Positions 33,527-42,463 of a stretch of 64,000 bases of DNA are shown here, in pieces. Position 1 is the first letter of the stretch. The number at the start of each line of letters is the position of its first letter. This DNA comes from Rhodococcus sp. 06-235-1A (GTDB lineage: Bacteria; Actinomycetota; Actinomycetes; Mycobacteriales; Mycobacteriaceae): NCBI RefSeq assembly GCF_002258785.1, contig NZ_NOYI01000023.1, positions 33,824 through 97,823 on the forward strand, given 5' to 3'. Under the pieces are notes generated by a model. The model searched no databases, had not been told where the DNA came from, and saw only the letters and a program-made list of their open reading frames with translations. Position numbers and translations under genes: made by a program.

Positions 33527-34794
33527 GTTCGAGCGAAACGGCCGATGCACTCGACGTGACTGGTGAGAGGAAACGCGTCGAAAGCGCGCATGTCGACGAG
33601 CTCGTACCCAGCGGCTCGATACAGGCTCACGTCTCGCGCGAACGACGCCGGATCGCAACCGATGTGCACCACCGAACGCGGAGCTCTGACGGCGAGTGCG
33701 TCGATCACGTCCCGTCCGGCTCCGGCCCGAGGCGGATCGAGCACCGCCACCGACACCGGCTCCGTCAACGAATCCATCGAACGCTCGACGCGTCCCGGCA
33801 CGAACGAGACCTGCGTCAGGTCGCGTAGTGCCGAGCGGCCGTCCTCGGCTGCACGCCGAGAGAATTCGACGCTGGTGACACGGCCGTCCGATCCGACGCC
33901 GGCGGCGAGGGCCGCCGCAAAAACGCCGACACCTCCGTACAGATCCCACGCGCCGTCACCCGGAGAGGCGTCGGCCCACTCCGACACCACACCGGAATAG
34001 ACCTGGGCCGCACCACGATGCGCTTGCCAGAACCCGGTGGCGTCGAGAGTCCAGGCTCGGTCCGAGACGTACTCGGTCACCCGACCGGACCCGATCACAG
34101 CCTTCTCGGGCCGCACCCGCGACGACGCTGCCCGACGCGCCGAAGCCCCGCGGCGGCCCTGCGATCTGCGTCCGGTGGGCGAGAGCTGTGGCGGAGCGAT
34201 CTCCACCACGTGCCGCACACCGGACCCGTCGAGCACCACCTGGAGCTCTGCCCCAGGCCGCCACTGCTGATCCGACAGTCCGTCGAATGCGGTGGAATCC
34301 ATTTGCGGACAGGACAATTCGTTGACGATCGAGCTACTGCGGTAGCGGTGGTAGCCGGGCCGCCCACCGGAATCGACGGCGAGGCGAACTCGCGTACGCC
34401 ACCCGGTGCCGTCGCCGGTCCCGGGCAGCTCCTCGACCTGCACCGTGCGCTCGATTCCGGCGACGCGCCGCAGTTGTTCGGCGACGACGAAGGACTTCAG
34501 GCGGCGTCCGGCATCGGCGGTGGCGTGGGAGTAGTCGCAGCAACCCGAGCCACCCGGTCCGGCGATCGGACACCGCGTCTCCACTCGGTCAGGGGACGCG
34601 GACAGGATCTCGACGGCGTCGGCGCGGCAGAACGATCCGCCTCGGTCCTCGGTCACCCTGGCTACCACGCGCTCACCGGGCAGCCCGTGACGAACGAACA
34701 CGACTCGGCCCTCGTGGCGAGCCACGCAGAACCCACCGTGTCCCGGCGCACCGAGTTCGACCTCGAGCAGAAGGCCGAACCAGCTGTCGGTCAC
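33523..34794 (-). CDS. TrmA/RumA-like class I SAM-dependent RNA methyltransferase
   Basis: The 423-residue enzyme resembles uracil-C5 RNA methyltransferases. It has an N-terminal TRAM-like segment (HGGFCVARHEGRVVFVRHGLPGE), a Cys cluster (RCPIAGPGGSGCCDYSH) that may bind an Fe-S cluster, the SAM site WDLYGGVGVFAAAL, LDPPRAGAG, and a nucleophile Cys in VHIGCDPASFARD. Substrate (tRNA or rRNA) is not decidable. The GTG at 34794 overlaps the permease stop by four bases; the longer frame upstream lies within the permease gene. It corresponds to Rv2689c. Confidence 0.88.
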   Translation of the reverse strand: MTDSWFGLLLEVELGAPGHGGFCVARHEGRVVFVRHGLPGERVVARVTEDRGGSFCRADAVEILSASPDRVETRCPIAGPGGSGCCDYSHATADAGRRLKSFVVAEQLRRVAGIERTVQVEELPGTGDGTGWRTRVRLAVDSGGRPGYHRYRSSSIVNELSCPQMDSTAFDGLSDQQWRPGAELQVVLDGSGVRHVVEIAPPQLSPTGRRSQGRRGASARRAASSRVRPEKAVIGSGRVTEYVSDRAWTLDATGFWQAHRGAAQVYSGVVSEWADASPGDGAWDLYGGVGVFAAALAAGVGSDGRVTSVEFSRRAAEDGRSALRDLTQVSFVPGRVERSMDSLTEPVSVAVLDPPRAGAGRDVIDALAVRAPRSVVHIGCDPASFARDVSLYRAAGYELVDMRAFDAFPLTSHVECIGRFART

Positions 34795-36788
34795 TTCCCC
34801 GCCGGGGGCTCGTAGCCGCGACGCGATGCGCCCGGCGCGTTGCCGAGAACCTCGCGCTTGGCCTTCTCGGACGAACGCAACTGCCAGGGCACGCTCGTGA
34901 CCATCACTCCCGGTTGGAACAGCAGTCGGGACTTCAGTCGCAACGCGCTCTGGTTGTGCAGGACCTGTTCCCACCAGTGACCCACCACGTATTCGGGGAT
35001 GAAGACGGTGACCACATCACGCGGTGAGTCGCGCCGGACACGCTTCACGTAGTCCAGAACCGGTTTGGTCACCTCTCGATAGGGCGACTCGACGACCTTG
35101 AGCGGCACCGATACGTCGCTGGCTTCCCATTCGCGCACCAGCGCTCGGGTGTCGGCCTCGTCGACGTTGACGGTCACCGCTTCGAGGGTGTCGGGCCGGG
35201 TCGCCCGCGCGTACGCCAACGCGCGCAGTGTCGGCATGTGCAGTTTCGACACCAACACGATCGAGTGCGTTCGGCTGGGCAGCACTCCGTCCCATTCTTC
35301 GTTCTCGAGCTCGCGCGCCACTGTGTCGTAGTGCTTCCTGATCATGCGCATCAGGATGAAGATCGCCACCATGGCGACGATCGCGATCCATGCGCCTGCA
35401 GCGAACTTGGTGATCAGCACGATCACGAGCACCGTTGCCGTCATCGCAAGACCGACACTGTTGACCACGCGCGAGCGCTGCATCTTGCGCCGCTGCTCAT
35501 CGTCGGTCTCGGATCGGAGCAAGCGGGTCCAATGTCGGATCATGCCGGTCTGGCTGAGGGTGAAGGAGACGAACACCCCGACGATGTAGAGCTGAATGAG
35601 CTTGGTGACCTCGGCACCGAACACGACGACGAACACGATCGCAGCTCCGGACAGAAAAAGGATGCCGTTGCTGAAGGCCAGACGATCGCCACGAGTGTGC
35701 AGCTGTCTCGGTAGGTACCGGTCCTGTGCCAGAACCGAACCGAGCACCGGGAAGCCGTTGAACGCAGTGTTGGCCGCAAGTACCAGGATGAGGGCCGTGA
35801 CGGTCGTGATGAAGAAGAATCCGACGGGGAACCCGCTGAACACCGCCTCCGCGAGCTGCGCGATCAGAGTCTTCTGCTGGTACCCCTCCGGAGCGCCGAT
35901 CAGCTGAATATCGGGATCCATGGCGTACTTGATGCCGATCTTCTGGGCGAGCACGATGATGCCCATCAGTAACGTGATGCCGATGGCACCGAGCAGCAAC
36001 AGTGTGGTCGCGGCATTACGCGACTTCGGCTTCTCGAATGCGGGCACCCCGTTGCTGATGGCCTCCACCCCGGTCAGCGCTGCACAACCGGACGAGAAGG
36101 CGCGCGCGATGAGGAACGCGAAGGCGATTCCGTACAGGTGCGAATCTTCTGCCTTCAGATCGAAGGTTGCCGATTCCGCATGAATGTCGTCGCCGAGCAC
36201 GTAGACCCGGAACAGGCCGTACGCCAACATCAGGAACATGCCACCCATGAAGGCATACGTGGGAATTGCGAACGCAGCCCCGGACTCCCGGATCCCCCGC
36301 AAGTTGATCGAGGTGATGAAGACGATGGCCACCACGGCGAAGAGCACTTTGTGTTGGGCAACGAAGGGCACTGCCGACCCGATGTTCGACGCGGCCGCCG
36401 AGATCGACACCGCCACGGTCAGCACGTAGTCGACCAGCAGCGCACTGCCGACCGTCAGACCGGCGGCCGGCCCGAGATTGGTGGTCGCCACCTCGTAGTC
36501 ACCGCCGCCGGAAGGATAGGCGTGCACGTTCTGCCGGTAACTGGCCACCACCACGGCCATCACCACGCACACGGCGAGACCGATCCACGGAGTGAACGTG
36601 AGCGCCGAGATACCCGCCACCGACAGCACCAGGAAGATCTCCTCGGGGGCGTAGGCCACCGACGACATGGCGTCCGAGGCGAACACCGGCAACGCGATTC
36701 GCTTGGGAAGCAACGTATGACCGAGCTTGTCGCTGCGGAACGGCTTACCGAGCACTAGCCGCTTGGCGGCAGTCGAGACCTTGGACAC
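34791..36788 (-). CDS. APC-superfamily permease, KUP/KimA-like (predicted potassium symporter)
   Basis: The 665-residue membrane protein has about twelve helices followed by a cytoplasmic C-terminal domain (HSIVLVSKLHMPTLRALAYARATRP). The N-terminal motif PVFASDAMSSVAYAPEEIFLV and the YPSGGGDYEVA loop resemble KimA-type potassium/proton symporters of the APC/KUP group. This suggests potassium uptake, an inference supported by the neighbouring TrkA-type proteins CeoB and CeoC. The GTG start at 36788 fits the family N-terminus (SKVSTAAKRLVLGKP). It corresponds to Rv2690c. Confidence 0.8.
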   Translation of the reverse strand: MSKVSTAAKRLVLGKPFRSDKLGHTLLPKRIALPVFASDAMSSVAYAPEEIFLVLSVAGISALTFTPWIGLAVCVVMAVVVASYRQNVHAYPSGGGDYEVATTNLGPAAGLTVGSALLVDYVLTVAVSISAAASNIGSAVPFVAQHKVLFAVVAIVFITSINLRGIRESGAAFAIPTYAFMGGMFLMLAYGLFRVYVLGDDIHAESATFDLKAEDSHLYGIAFAFLIARAFSSGCAALTGVEAISNGVPAFEKPKSRNAATTLLLLGAIGITLLMGIIVLAQKIGIKYAMDPDIQLIGAPEGYQQKTLIAQLAEAVFSGFPVGFFFITTVTALILVLAANTAFNGFPVLGSVLAQDRYLPRQLHTRGDRLAFSNGILFLSGAAIVFVVVFGAEVTKLIQLYIVGVFVSFTLSQTGMIRHWTRLLRSETDDEQRRKMQRSRVVNSVGLAMTATVLVIVLITKFAAGAWIAIVAMVAIFILMRMIRKHYDTVARELENEEWDGVLPSRTHSIVLVSKLHMPTLRALAYARATRPDTLEAVTVNVDEADTRALVREWEASDVSVPLKVVESPYREVTKPVLDYVKRVRRDSPRDVVTVFIPEYVVGHWWEQVLHNQSALRLKSRLLFQPGVMVTSVPWQLRSSEKAKREVLGNAPGASRRGYEPPAGK

Positions 36789-36964
36789 GGACAGAAGCGT
36801 AGGCCGTCCGCCTGCGGACGTCTCAACCACGCGCCTGAAACCGCGCCGAAAGCCCACCCTCGGTCGATCCGGTGCCGAATCCCCGATACGTTGGTGCACG
36901 CCTGCCCGTAGTGGCAGTGTCGGTCGGCAGGGGTCGACAATCGAGATCGGGACGGAGCTGGGCG

Positions 36965-37630
36965 TTGTACGTAGTTGTGATGGGATGTGGCCGCGTCGGT
37001 GCATCGCTGGCCGGTGCGCTCGAACGCATCGGCCACGAGGTAGCGATCATCGATCGCGACGAGACGGCCTTTCTTCGCCTCGATCCCGACTTCGGCGGAC
37101 GGCGCGTCGTCGGCATGGGCTTCGACCGAGATGTGTTGGTGAGCGCAGGAATCGAGAACGCCGAGGCCTTTGCCGCCGTCTCCTCGGGTGACAACTCGAA
37201 CATCATCTCGGCCCGCGTCGCGCGCGAAACGTTCGGCGTCGACAAAGTGGTCGCGAGAATCTACGACGCCAAACGCGCCGCCGTCTACGAACGTCTCGGC
37301 ATCCCTACCGTGGCCACGGTGCCCTGGGCCACGGACCGATTTCTGCACAACCTGCTGCGCGACGACCCCACCACCAAATGGCGTGATCCGTCCGGCAGCG
37401 TCGCCGTCGTCCTCCTCGACTTCAACGACGCCTGGATCGGCAAGAAGCTCTCGGTCCTCGAGGACGCCACTCGCTCTCGCGCGGCATTCGTCATCCGATT
37501 CGGCGTCGGGTTGCTACCGGACAAACGCACTGTGATCCAGGCCGGTGACGAGGTGTACGTCGCCGCGGTCTCGGGCACTGTCGCCGAAGCCATCGCATTG
37601 GCCGGCAACCCACCGCCGTCGGACGATTGA
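36965..37630 (+). CDS. ceoB: TrkA family potassium uptake regulatory protein CeoB
   Basis: The 221-residue protein has an RCK N-terminal Rossmann domain (VVVMGCGRVGASLAGALE, followed by an acidic strand end IIDRDE) and a C-terminal TrkA-C domain (AGDEVYVAAVSGTV). It binds nucleotide and gates potassium transport. The start is a TTG at 36965, needed to include the first beta strand; GTG 36977 would cut it. It is divergent from the permease and followed 46 bp later by ceoC. It corresponds to Rv2691. Confidence 0.88.
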   Translation: MYVVVMGCGRVGASLAGALERIGHEVAIIDRDETAFLRLDPDFGGRRVVGMGFDRDVLVSAGIENAEAFAAVSSGDNSNIISARVARETFGVDKVVARIYDAKRAAVYERLGIPTVATVPWATDRFLHNLLRDDPTTKWRDPSGSVAVVLLDFNDAWIGKKLSVLEDATRSRAAFVIRFGVGLLPDKRTVIQAGDEVYVAAVSGTVAEAIALAGNPPPSDD

Positions 37631-37676
37631 TGCACGCGCGCACGTTCCCCTCCCCCATCGACCCGAACGGGAAGCC

Positions 37677-38336
37677 ATGAAAGTCGCCATCGCCGGTGCC
37701 GGTGCAGTCGGCAGATCCATCGCACGTGAGCTGATCCGCAGCGAACACGACGTGATGCTCCTCGAACGCAAACTCGACCACGTCGATCAGGCGGCGGTGC
37801 CCGAAGCCGAATGGGTGCTGGCCGACGCATGCGAGCTCAGCCTGCTCGAAGCTGCTCACCTCGAAAACTACGACGTGGTGATCGCCGCCACCGGCGACGA
37901 CAAGGCCAATCTGGTGCTCAGTCTGTTGGCCAAAACCGAATTCGGTGTCGATCGTGTGGTGGCCCGAGTCAACGATCCTCGCAACGAGTGGCTGTTCGAC
38001 TCGGCGTGGGGTGTCGACGTCGCCGTCTCGACGCCGCGCATGCTCGCGTCGCTGGTAGAAGAGGCGGTCTCTGTCGGAGACCTCGTCCATCTGATGACGT
38101 TCCGCAAAGGCCAGGCCAACCTCGTCGAGATCACGCTGCCCGAGAACACTCCACTCGCAGGAAAGCCGGTCCGAAAGCTCCAATTACCAAGGGACGCAGC
38201 GTTGGTGACGATTCTGCGCGGCGGCCGAGTGATCGTGCCGCAGCACGACGATCCGCTCGAGGGCGGCGACGAACTACTGTTCGTCGCTGCGAAAGAAGTA
38301 GAGAACGAACTACGTGCTGCGGTCGGCCTGATCTGA
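37677..38336 (+). CDS. ceoC: TrkA family potassium uptake protein CeoC
   Basis: The 219-residue protein repeats the CeoB layout: RCK Rossmann motif KVAIAGAGAVGRSIA, LLERKLDHVD, and ATGDDKANLVLSLLAK, with a TrkA-C domain ending in GGDELLFVAAKEVE. The ATG at 37677 is preceded by CGGGAAGCC. CeoB and CeoC probably act together as the cytoplasmic regulatory ring of a potassium transporter. The last 27 bases overlap the convergent DUF3159 gene. It corresponds to Rv2692. Confidence 0.9.
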   Translation: MKVAIAGAGAVGRSIARELIRSEHDVMLLERKLDHVDQAAVPEAEWVLADACELSLLEAAHLENYDVVIAATGDDKANLVLSLLAKTEFGVDRVVARVNDPRNEWLFDSAWGVDVAVSTPRMLASLVEEAVSVGDLVHLMTFRKGQANLVEITLPENTPLAGKPVRKLQLPRDAALVTILRGGRVIVPQHDDPLEGGDELLFVAAKEVENELRAAVGLI

Positions 38337-39047
38337 CGGCAGCGTGCCGTCGGTCCGATCCGCACTCGACGCGACCTCCAGCGCGTGATCGGCCCGACGC
38401 ACAGCCCAGAGCGTGACCAGTAGCGCTACTCCGGTGAGTGGCCACCCCATGCCGATTCGCGCAACGGCCAGCCAACCGGTCTGATCCGAGTCGTAGAGCT
38501 GCGACTGGACCACGTACCGGGCGGCGAACACTGCCGCCCACGCGATTGTCGCCACGTCGTAGAAGCGCACAGCCGATCGGTTGTGACGCCACGCCGTTCC
38601 CTTGCCGTTGAGGTAACCCCAGACAACGCCGACCAGCGGCCAGCGCGCGAGTACCGACAACACGAACGCTCCGCCGTAGACCAGCGAGGTGTAGATGCCG
38701 AACAGGAAATAGCCTTTGGCATCCCCCGTGCGGTACGCGATGAACGCGCAGATACCGACACCGAAGAACCCTGAAATCGCAGGCTGAATGGGACTGCGCT
38801 GAACCAGACGCCACACCAGGACCGCAGCGGCCACGCCGAGCGCGGACCACAGGGCAACGGCCAGACCGAAATAGCTGTTGGCCGGAACGAACACGATGAC
38901 CGGCAATGTGGAGTAGACGAGCCCGCTCAGACCGCCGAGCTGTTCGAGAACGGTAGGGGCCACCTTCTCGACACTCTCCGACGTCGACGCATCGGGCGCA
39001 GATTCCGGCGTCGTGGGGGGCGGCACGGCATCGTCACTGTTGGTCAC
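38310..39047 (-). CDS. DUF3159 family membrane protein
   Basis: The 245-residue protein has a polar, acidic N-terminus and about six membrane segments, with LEQLGGLSGLVYSTLPVIVFV, IQPAISGFFGVGICAFIAY and LARWPLVGVVWGYLNG as family marks. Its function is unknown. The GTG at 39047 begins just before the acidic leader; an upstream open frame lies over the neighbouring intergenic DNA. It corresponds to Rv2693c and lies 28 bp after the OB-fold gene. Confidence 0.85.
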   Translation of the reverse strand: MTNSDDAVPPPTTPESAPDASTSESVEKVAPTVLEQLGGLSGLVYSTLPVIVFVPANSYFGLAVALWSALGVAAAVLVWRLVQRSPIQPAISGFFGVGICAFIAYRTGDAKGYFLFGIYTSLVYGGAFVLSVLARWPLVGVVWGYLNGKGTAWRHNRSAVRFYDVATIAWAAVFAARYVVQSQLYDSDQTGWLAVARIGMGWPLTGVALLVTLWAVRRADHALEVASSADRTDGTLPSDQADRST

Positions 39048-39075
39048 GACAACGAGAGTGCCATACCTGCGACGG

Positions 39076-39453
39076 TCAGCTGTCGTCGCGCAGTTCGTAG
39101 TAGGGGTTGTAGACGATCTTGCGTCCGTCACGCTCGCCGACGCGTCCACGAACGAGCACGGTCTTACCCGGCTCGATTCCGGCGATCTTGCGGCGACCGA
39201 TCCAGACGAGCGTCACCGCGTCGGTGCCGTCGAAGAACTCTGCCTCGATATTTGCATTGGCGGCCTTCGAACACGCTTCGACGCTGCGCAACCGACCCAA
39301 CATCGTGACTTCCTCGCCGCGCGAGCAATCACATGCGCGTCGGGCACCGGACGCTTCGGAAGATTCGGCCATCTCCTCAGCGTCGAGCTGATCGATGTCC
39401 TCGGTCAACTTTCGCGTCAACCGGCGAAAGTATCCTGCGGCAGCGGGTGCCAT
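39076..39453 (-). CDS. OB-fold nucleic-acid-binding domain protein
   Basis: The 125-residue protein has a helical N-terminus (GYFRRLTRKLTEDIDQLDAE), a CDCSRGEEVTMLGRLRSVE stretch and an OB-fold end (VTLVWIGRRKIAGIEPGKTV, then VYNPYYEL). It corresponds to Rv2694c, of unknown role. ATG 39453 is chosen because GGAG precedes it by seven bases and because the frame upstream consists of a dispersed repeat. Confidence 0.85.
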   Translation of the reverse strand: MAPAAAGYFRRLTRKLTEDIDQLDAEEMAESSEASGARRACDCSRGEEVTMLGRLRSVEACSKAANANIEAEFFDGTDAVTLVWIGRRKIAGIEPGKTVLVRGRVGERDGRKIVYNPYYELRDDS

Positions 39454-39473
39454 TGTGCGCTCCAGCGTTATCG

Positions 39474-39524
39474 GTCGTTCCGCAGGCTCCATGAGCCAAC
39501 GGGACGAGTCGTTCCGCAGGCTCC
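39474..39524 (-). repeat. Two copies of a dispersed GGAGCCTGCGGAACGAC repeat
   Basis: On the minus strand the 17-base core GGAGCCTGCGGAACGAC occurs at 39524-39508 and 39490-39474, spaced 34 bases. The first copy is preceded by GGAGT, making GGAGTGGAGCCTGC, which is also the start of the 33-bp coding repeat in the ABC ATPase gene at 30775-30873 (there with one extra A). The copies lie in the leader of the OB-fold gene. The rest of the 201-bp gap to the hydrolase gene shows nothing else. Confidence 0.8.
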
Positions 39525-39654
39525 ACTCCTGGAAGCTACTGCGGCGACGTGGGGGTTTGCCTTGTCAGGGCGGGTACTTCGCCACTGTAGACCCGAAGTG
39601 TCGCACTGACCAACCACCGCCGCGCGCGTGCGCGAAGGCGTGCACAATCGTGTC

Positions 39655-40377
39655 GTGCACAGCCGATTCGACACCCGTACCGCAATCGTTCTACCTGGCA
39701 CGGGATCGGACGCCCGGTTCGCCGAGGACGCGTTCTCGGCTGCATTCGAAAGTGTGGGATTGACCACCATCCCGGTCGAGCCGAATCCGGCAGGCGTGGT
39801 CGAGAGCTATCTCGCGGCTCTGGACCGTGCAGCGCTGCGGCACGGCCGGATCCTCGTCGGAGGGATCTCCCTCGGCGCCGCGGTCGCGGCGCGATGGGCC
39901 GTCGACAATCCGTCGAACACCGTCGCCCTGGCGCTCGTGCTGCCGGCGTGGACGGGCGATCCGACAGGTTCCCCTGCTGCCCTGAGCGCTGAATACACCG
40001 CCGGATCACTGCGCGAACACGGCCTCGAGACCGTCACTGCCGCCATGGAGTCGTCGAGTCCCCCCTGGCTCGCTCGTACGTTGCGGCGATCGTGGGCTGC
40101 GCAGTGGCCCGACCTTCCCGACGCTCTGGACGAGGCGGCACGACATCGAAGCCTCGAACTGGACGAACTCGCTCGAATCGAGTTCCCTGCCGTCGTCGTG
40201 GGCGCGGTGGACGACGCGGTGCATCCGATCGAGGTGGCCCGGCAGTGGGCGCAGGTGATCCCTGGCTGCGCCCTACGCACGGTGACGCTGGACAGCATCG
40301 GGCGTGATCCGGGATGCCTCGGACGTGAGGCCGTGGACGGCCTCGGTCTTCGGTGGCCTCAGCCGCCCAGCTGTTGA
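39655..40377 (+). CDS. Alpha/beta-hydrolase fold protein
   Basis: The 240-residue protein has the hydrolase pattern TAIVLPGTGSD (oxyanion loop), VGGISLGAAVAARWAV with the nucleophile Ser in G-x-S-x-G, and PAVVVGAVDDAVHP with an Asp. The final catalytic His is not obvious. It corresponds to Rv2695; the substrate is unknown. GTG 39655 is preferred, with GTG 39640 and 39628 as alternatives. Its end overlaps the convergent DUF3710 gene by 19 bp. Confidence 0.8.
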   Translation: MHSRFDTRTAIVLPGTGSDARFAEDAFSAAFESVGLTTIPVEPNPAGVVESYLAALDRAALRHGRILVGGISLGAAVAARWAVDNPSNTVALALVLPAWTGDPTGSPAALSAEYTAGSLREHGLETVTAAMESSSPPWLARTLRRSWAAQWPDLPDALDEAARHRSLELDELARIEFPAVVVGAVDDAVHPIEVARQWAQVIPGCALRTVTLDSIGRDPGCLGREAVDGLGLRWPQPPSC

Positions 40378-41186
40378 ATCGCCGATCCCGACGCCCCGCG
40401 ACGCGGAGCGCGGTCGCGTTCGGCCGTCGTGGGCTGCCCTGACGTATCTTCTTGCGGCGTAGCAGGGGCAGGGGCATTGTCTGCAGCCTGCAGCTGCTGC
40501 GGTGCGGCTGCAGCCTGCTGAGCTGCGGCCTGTTGAGCTGCGGCGGCAGCAAGTTGCTCGGCGAGCACTTGCGGCAACACCACCGGCAGCGGTGTACGAA
40601 CCGGGTGTGGGTCGGTGCCTCTGTCGACCACCGTCTGTCGCAGGATGGTGTGCGCGAGCTGGACCAGAGGTTGACCTTCGCCCACTGCCCCGGACGGACC
40701 GGCCAGCACGCAGCGGACCATCCAGCGATAGCCGTCGATTCCGATGAAGCGCAGATCGGCGTTGGCGGTGACGCCGTGGAGTTCGCGGCCCCACGGGCCC
40801 GTCTCGACCGTCGTCTCGGCCTTGTCGTCGCGCAGCGACGTCGCCAGATCGGCCGCAACCTCGCGCCACTGACCGGGCGATTTCGGTGCCGCGTAGGCAG
40901 CGATGGTGATTCGGCCGAACTGCGTGACGATGTGGACCGCCTGCGGACTGCCTGCTTGCGACATTTCCACCTGCAGCTGACCTCCGTCCGGAAGCGGGAT
41001 CAACACCGAGCCCAGGTCGAGTCGCGTCTTCGCGACGGTCTCACGATCCTCGTCCAGATCCGAAAGATCGTGCGGTCCGTCGGCGGTCGAGTCCGCGGCC
41101 TCGTCGTCTTCGACTCCGTCGACGAATGGCTCCGCACCAGATGCGGAGGCACTGCCGGCGTCGTTCTTCTTACGCCGTCCGAACAT
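40359..41186 (-). CDS. DUF3710 family protein
   Basis: The 275-residue protein starts MFGRRKK and an acidic, disordered leader, then the DUF3710 core with RLDLGSVLIPLPDGGQLQVE, PKSPGQWREVAADLA, GVTANADLRFIGIDGYRWMVRCVLAGP and LAHTILRQTVVDRG. The C-terminal 60 residues are a low-complexity Ala/Gln/Pro tail (AAAAAQQAAAQQ). No signal or membrane helix is seen. It corresponds to Rv2696c and follows dut in the same direction, with a 64-bp gap. Confidence 0.88.
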   Translation of the reverse strand: MFGRRKKNDAGSASASGAEPFVDGVEDDEAADSTADGPHDLSDLDEDRETVAKTRLDLGSVLIPLPDGGQLQVEMSQAGSPQAVHIVTQFGRITIAAYAAPKSPGQWREVAADLATSLRDDKAETTVETGPWGRELHGVTANADLRFIGIDGYRWMVRCVLAGPSGAVGEGQPLVQLAHTILRQTVVDRGTDPHPVRTPLPVVLPQVLAEQLAAAAAQQAAAQQAAAAPQQLQAADNAPAPATPQEDTSGQPTTAERDRAPRRGASGSAIQQLGG

Positions 41187-41250
41187 GTTCAGCTCTCTTC
41201 TTCTCGGTTGCGTTCGTGGTTCCTGACATCCGCTGACATCGTGGCCGAAC

Positions 41251-41772
41251 TCACTGCTTCAGACTCGCATGACCGCCGGTCGAACCATGACCTCCGGCCC
41301 CCCGAACGGTGTCGTCCAGTTCGTCGACCTCGACGAACGTCACCAACTCGACGCGCTGCACGATCAGCTGGGCGACGCGATCGCCACGCTCGAGCACGAC
41401 CGGAGAGTGCAGATCGTGATTGATCAAACAGACCTTGATCTCGCCGCGGTAGCCGGCGTCGATGGTGCCCGGGGTGTTGACGACCGACAATCCGGACTTC
41501 GCCGCCAGGCCCGAGCGTGGATGTACCAACCCGACCGTTCCCAGCGGCAGGGCGATCGCGAGTCCGGTCCCCACCAATACACGTTCACCAGGCGCTATGG
41601 TCACCCCCGCGGTGATCCGAAGGTCGACTCCAGCGTCGCCGTCGTGCGCACGCGTCGGTACCGGTAGGTCAGGATCCAATCGACGTACCCGAACCTCGGA
41701 CAGAGGAACAGCGGGCAGCAGGAGCCGGTCGACAGACGGTTCGTTGCCGGTATCGGTGACTTCGTCGCTCAC
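41251..41772 (-). CDS. dut: dUTP diphosphatase
   Basis: The 173-residue enzyme hydrolyses dUTP to dUMP, preventing uracil incorporation and supplying thymidylate synthesis. The five trimer-type motifs are present: AHDGDAGVDL, LVHPRSGLAAKSGL, NTPGTIDAGYRGEIKV with the catalytic Asp, GDRVAQLIV, and the C-terminal RGAGGHGSTGG. GTG 41772 precedes the conserved region; the frame upstream runs into the divergent gene. It corresponds to Rv2697c. Confidence 0.95.
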   Translation of the reverse strand: MSDEVTDTGNEPSVDRLLLPAVPLSEVRVRRLDPDLPVPTRAHDGDAGVDLRITAGVTIAPGERVLVGTGLAIALPLGTVGLVHPRSGLAAKSGLSVVNTPGTIDAGYRGEIKVCLINHDLHSPVVLERGDRVAQLIVQRVELVTFVEVDELDDTVRGAGGHGSTGGHASLKQ

Positions 41773-41830
41773 GTCGAACGAGACTACGCTGGCCCGCTCG
41801 TGTCTCTGTGTGGCGACTACCCTGGGACCG

Positions 41831-42388
41831 GTGACTGCAGATCGACAGGCCGAACACGCGAACTCGGAGTCCGGCGACTCCACTCCCTCCACCACGCCCG
41901 CCGGCTCGGTGCTGTATTCCGAGCGGCTCTGGGTGCCGATCTGGTGGTGGGCGGCCGGCGCTGCGGTAGCGGTGCTGTTGGCGGCAGAGATACACATGGG
42001 CGCACCGGGTATCCGGGCTTGGCTTCCCTACGTCGTGTTGCTTCCTCTGCTCGCGTGGGGGCTGTTCGCCTTCAGCAGGCTGCGTGTCGAGGTCGTCGGC
42101 GACAGCGTTGGTACCGGTTCGACAGGCGTGGAATTGCGTGTCGGGAAGGCGCATCTGCCACTCGACGTCGCGTCCAAGGCAGCGATTGTGCCCGCGACAG
42201 CAAAAAGTGCGGCACTGGGCAGGCAGCTGGATCCGCTGGCCTTCGTACAGCACCGCACTTGGGTGAAACAGATGGTGATCGTGGTTCTCGACGACCCGGA
42301 CGACCCGACGCCGTATTGGCTGGTGAGCACCAAACGCCCCGAGGCGTTGCTGGCAGTGTTGACCGCGCACGGCGTCGAAGCGCGCTGA
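41831..42388 (+). CDS. DUF3093 family membrane protein
   Basis: The 185-residue protein has a polar leader, then YSERLWVPIWWWAAGAAVAV and YVVLLPLLAWGLFAF as two membrane helices, followed by a cytoplasmic beta-rich part with RVEVVGD and PYWLVSTKRPEALLAVL. This is the DUF3093 layout of Rv2698; the function is unknown. GTG 41831 is chosen because the open frame further upstream is antisense to dut. It is divergent from dut with 58 bp between starts. Confidence 0.85.
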   Translation: MTADRQAEHANSESGDSTPSTTPAGSVLYSERLWVPIWWWAAGAAVAVLLAAEIHMGAPGIRAWLPYVVLLPLLAWGLFAFSRLRVEVVGDSVGTGSTGVELRVGKAHLPLDVASKAAIVPATAKSAALGRQLDPLAFVQHRTWVKQMVIVVLDDPDDPTPYWLVSTKRPEALLAVLTAHGVEAR

Positions 42389-42463
42389 CCACCTACCCGG
42401 ACCGACCATCGCCGAATGCCGGGCACAGACCCGAATCGGTCGATCAGGTCTGTGCAAAATCGA

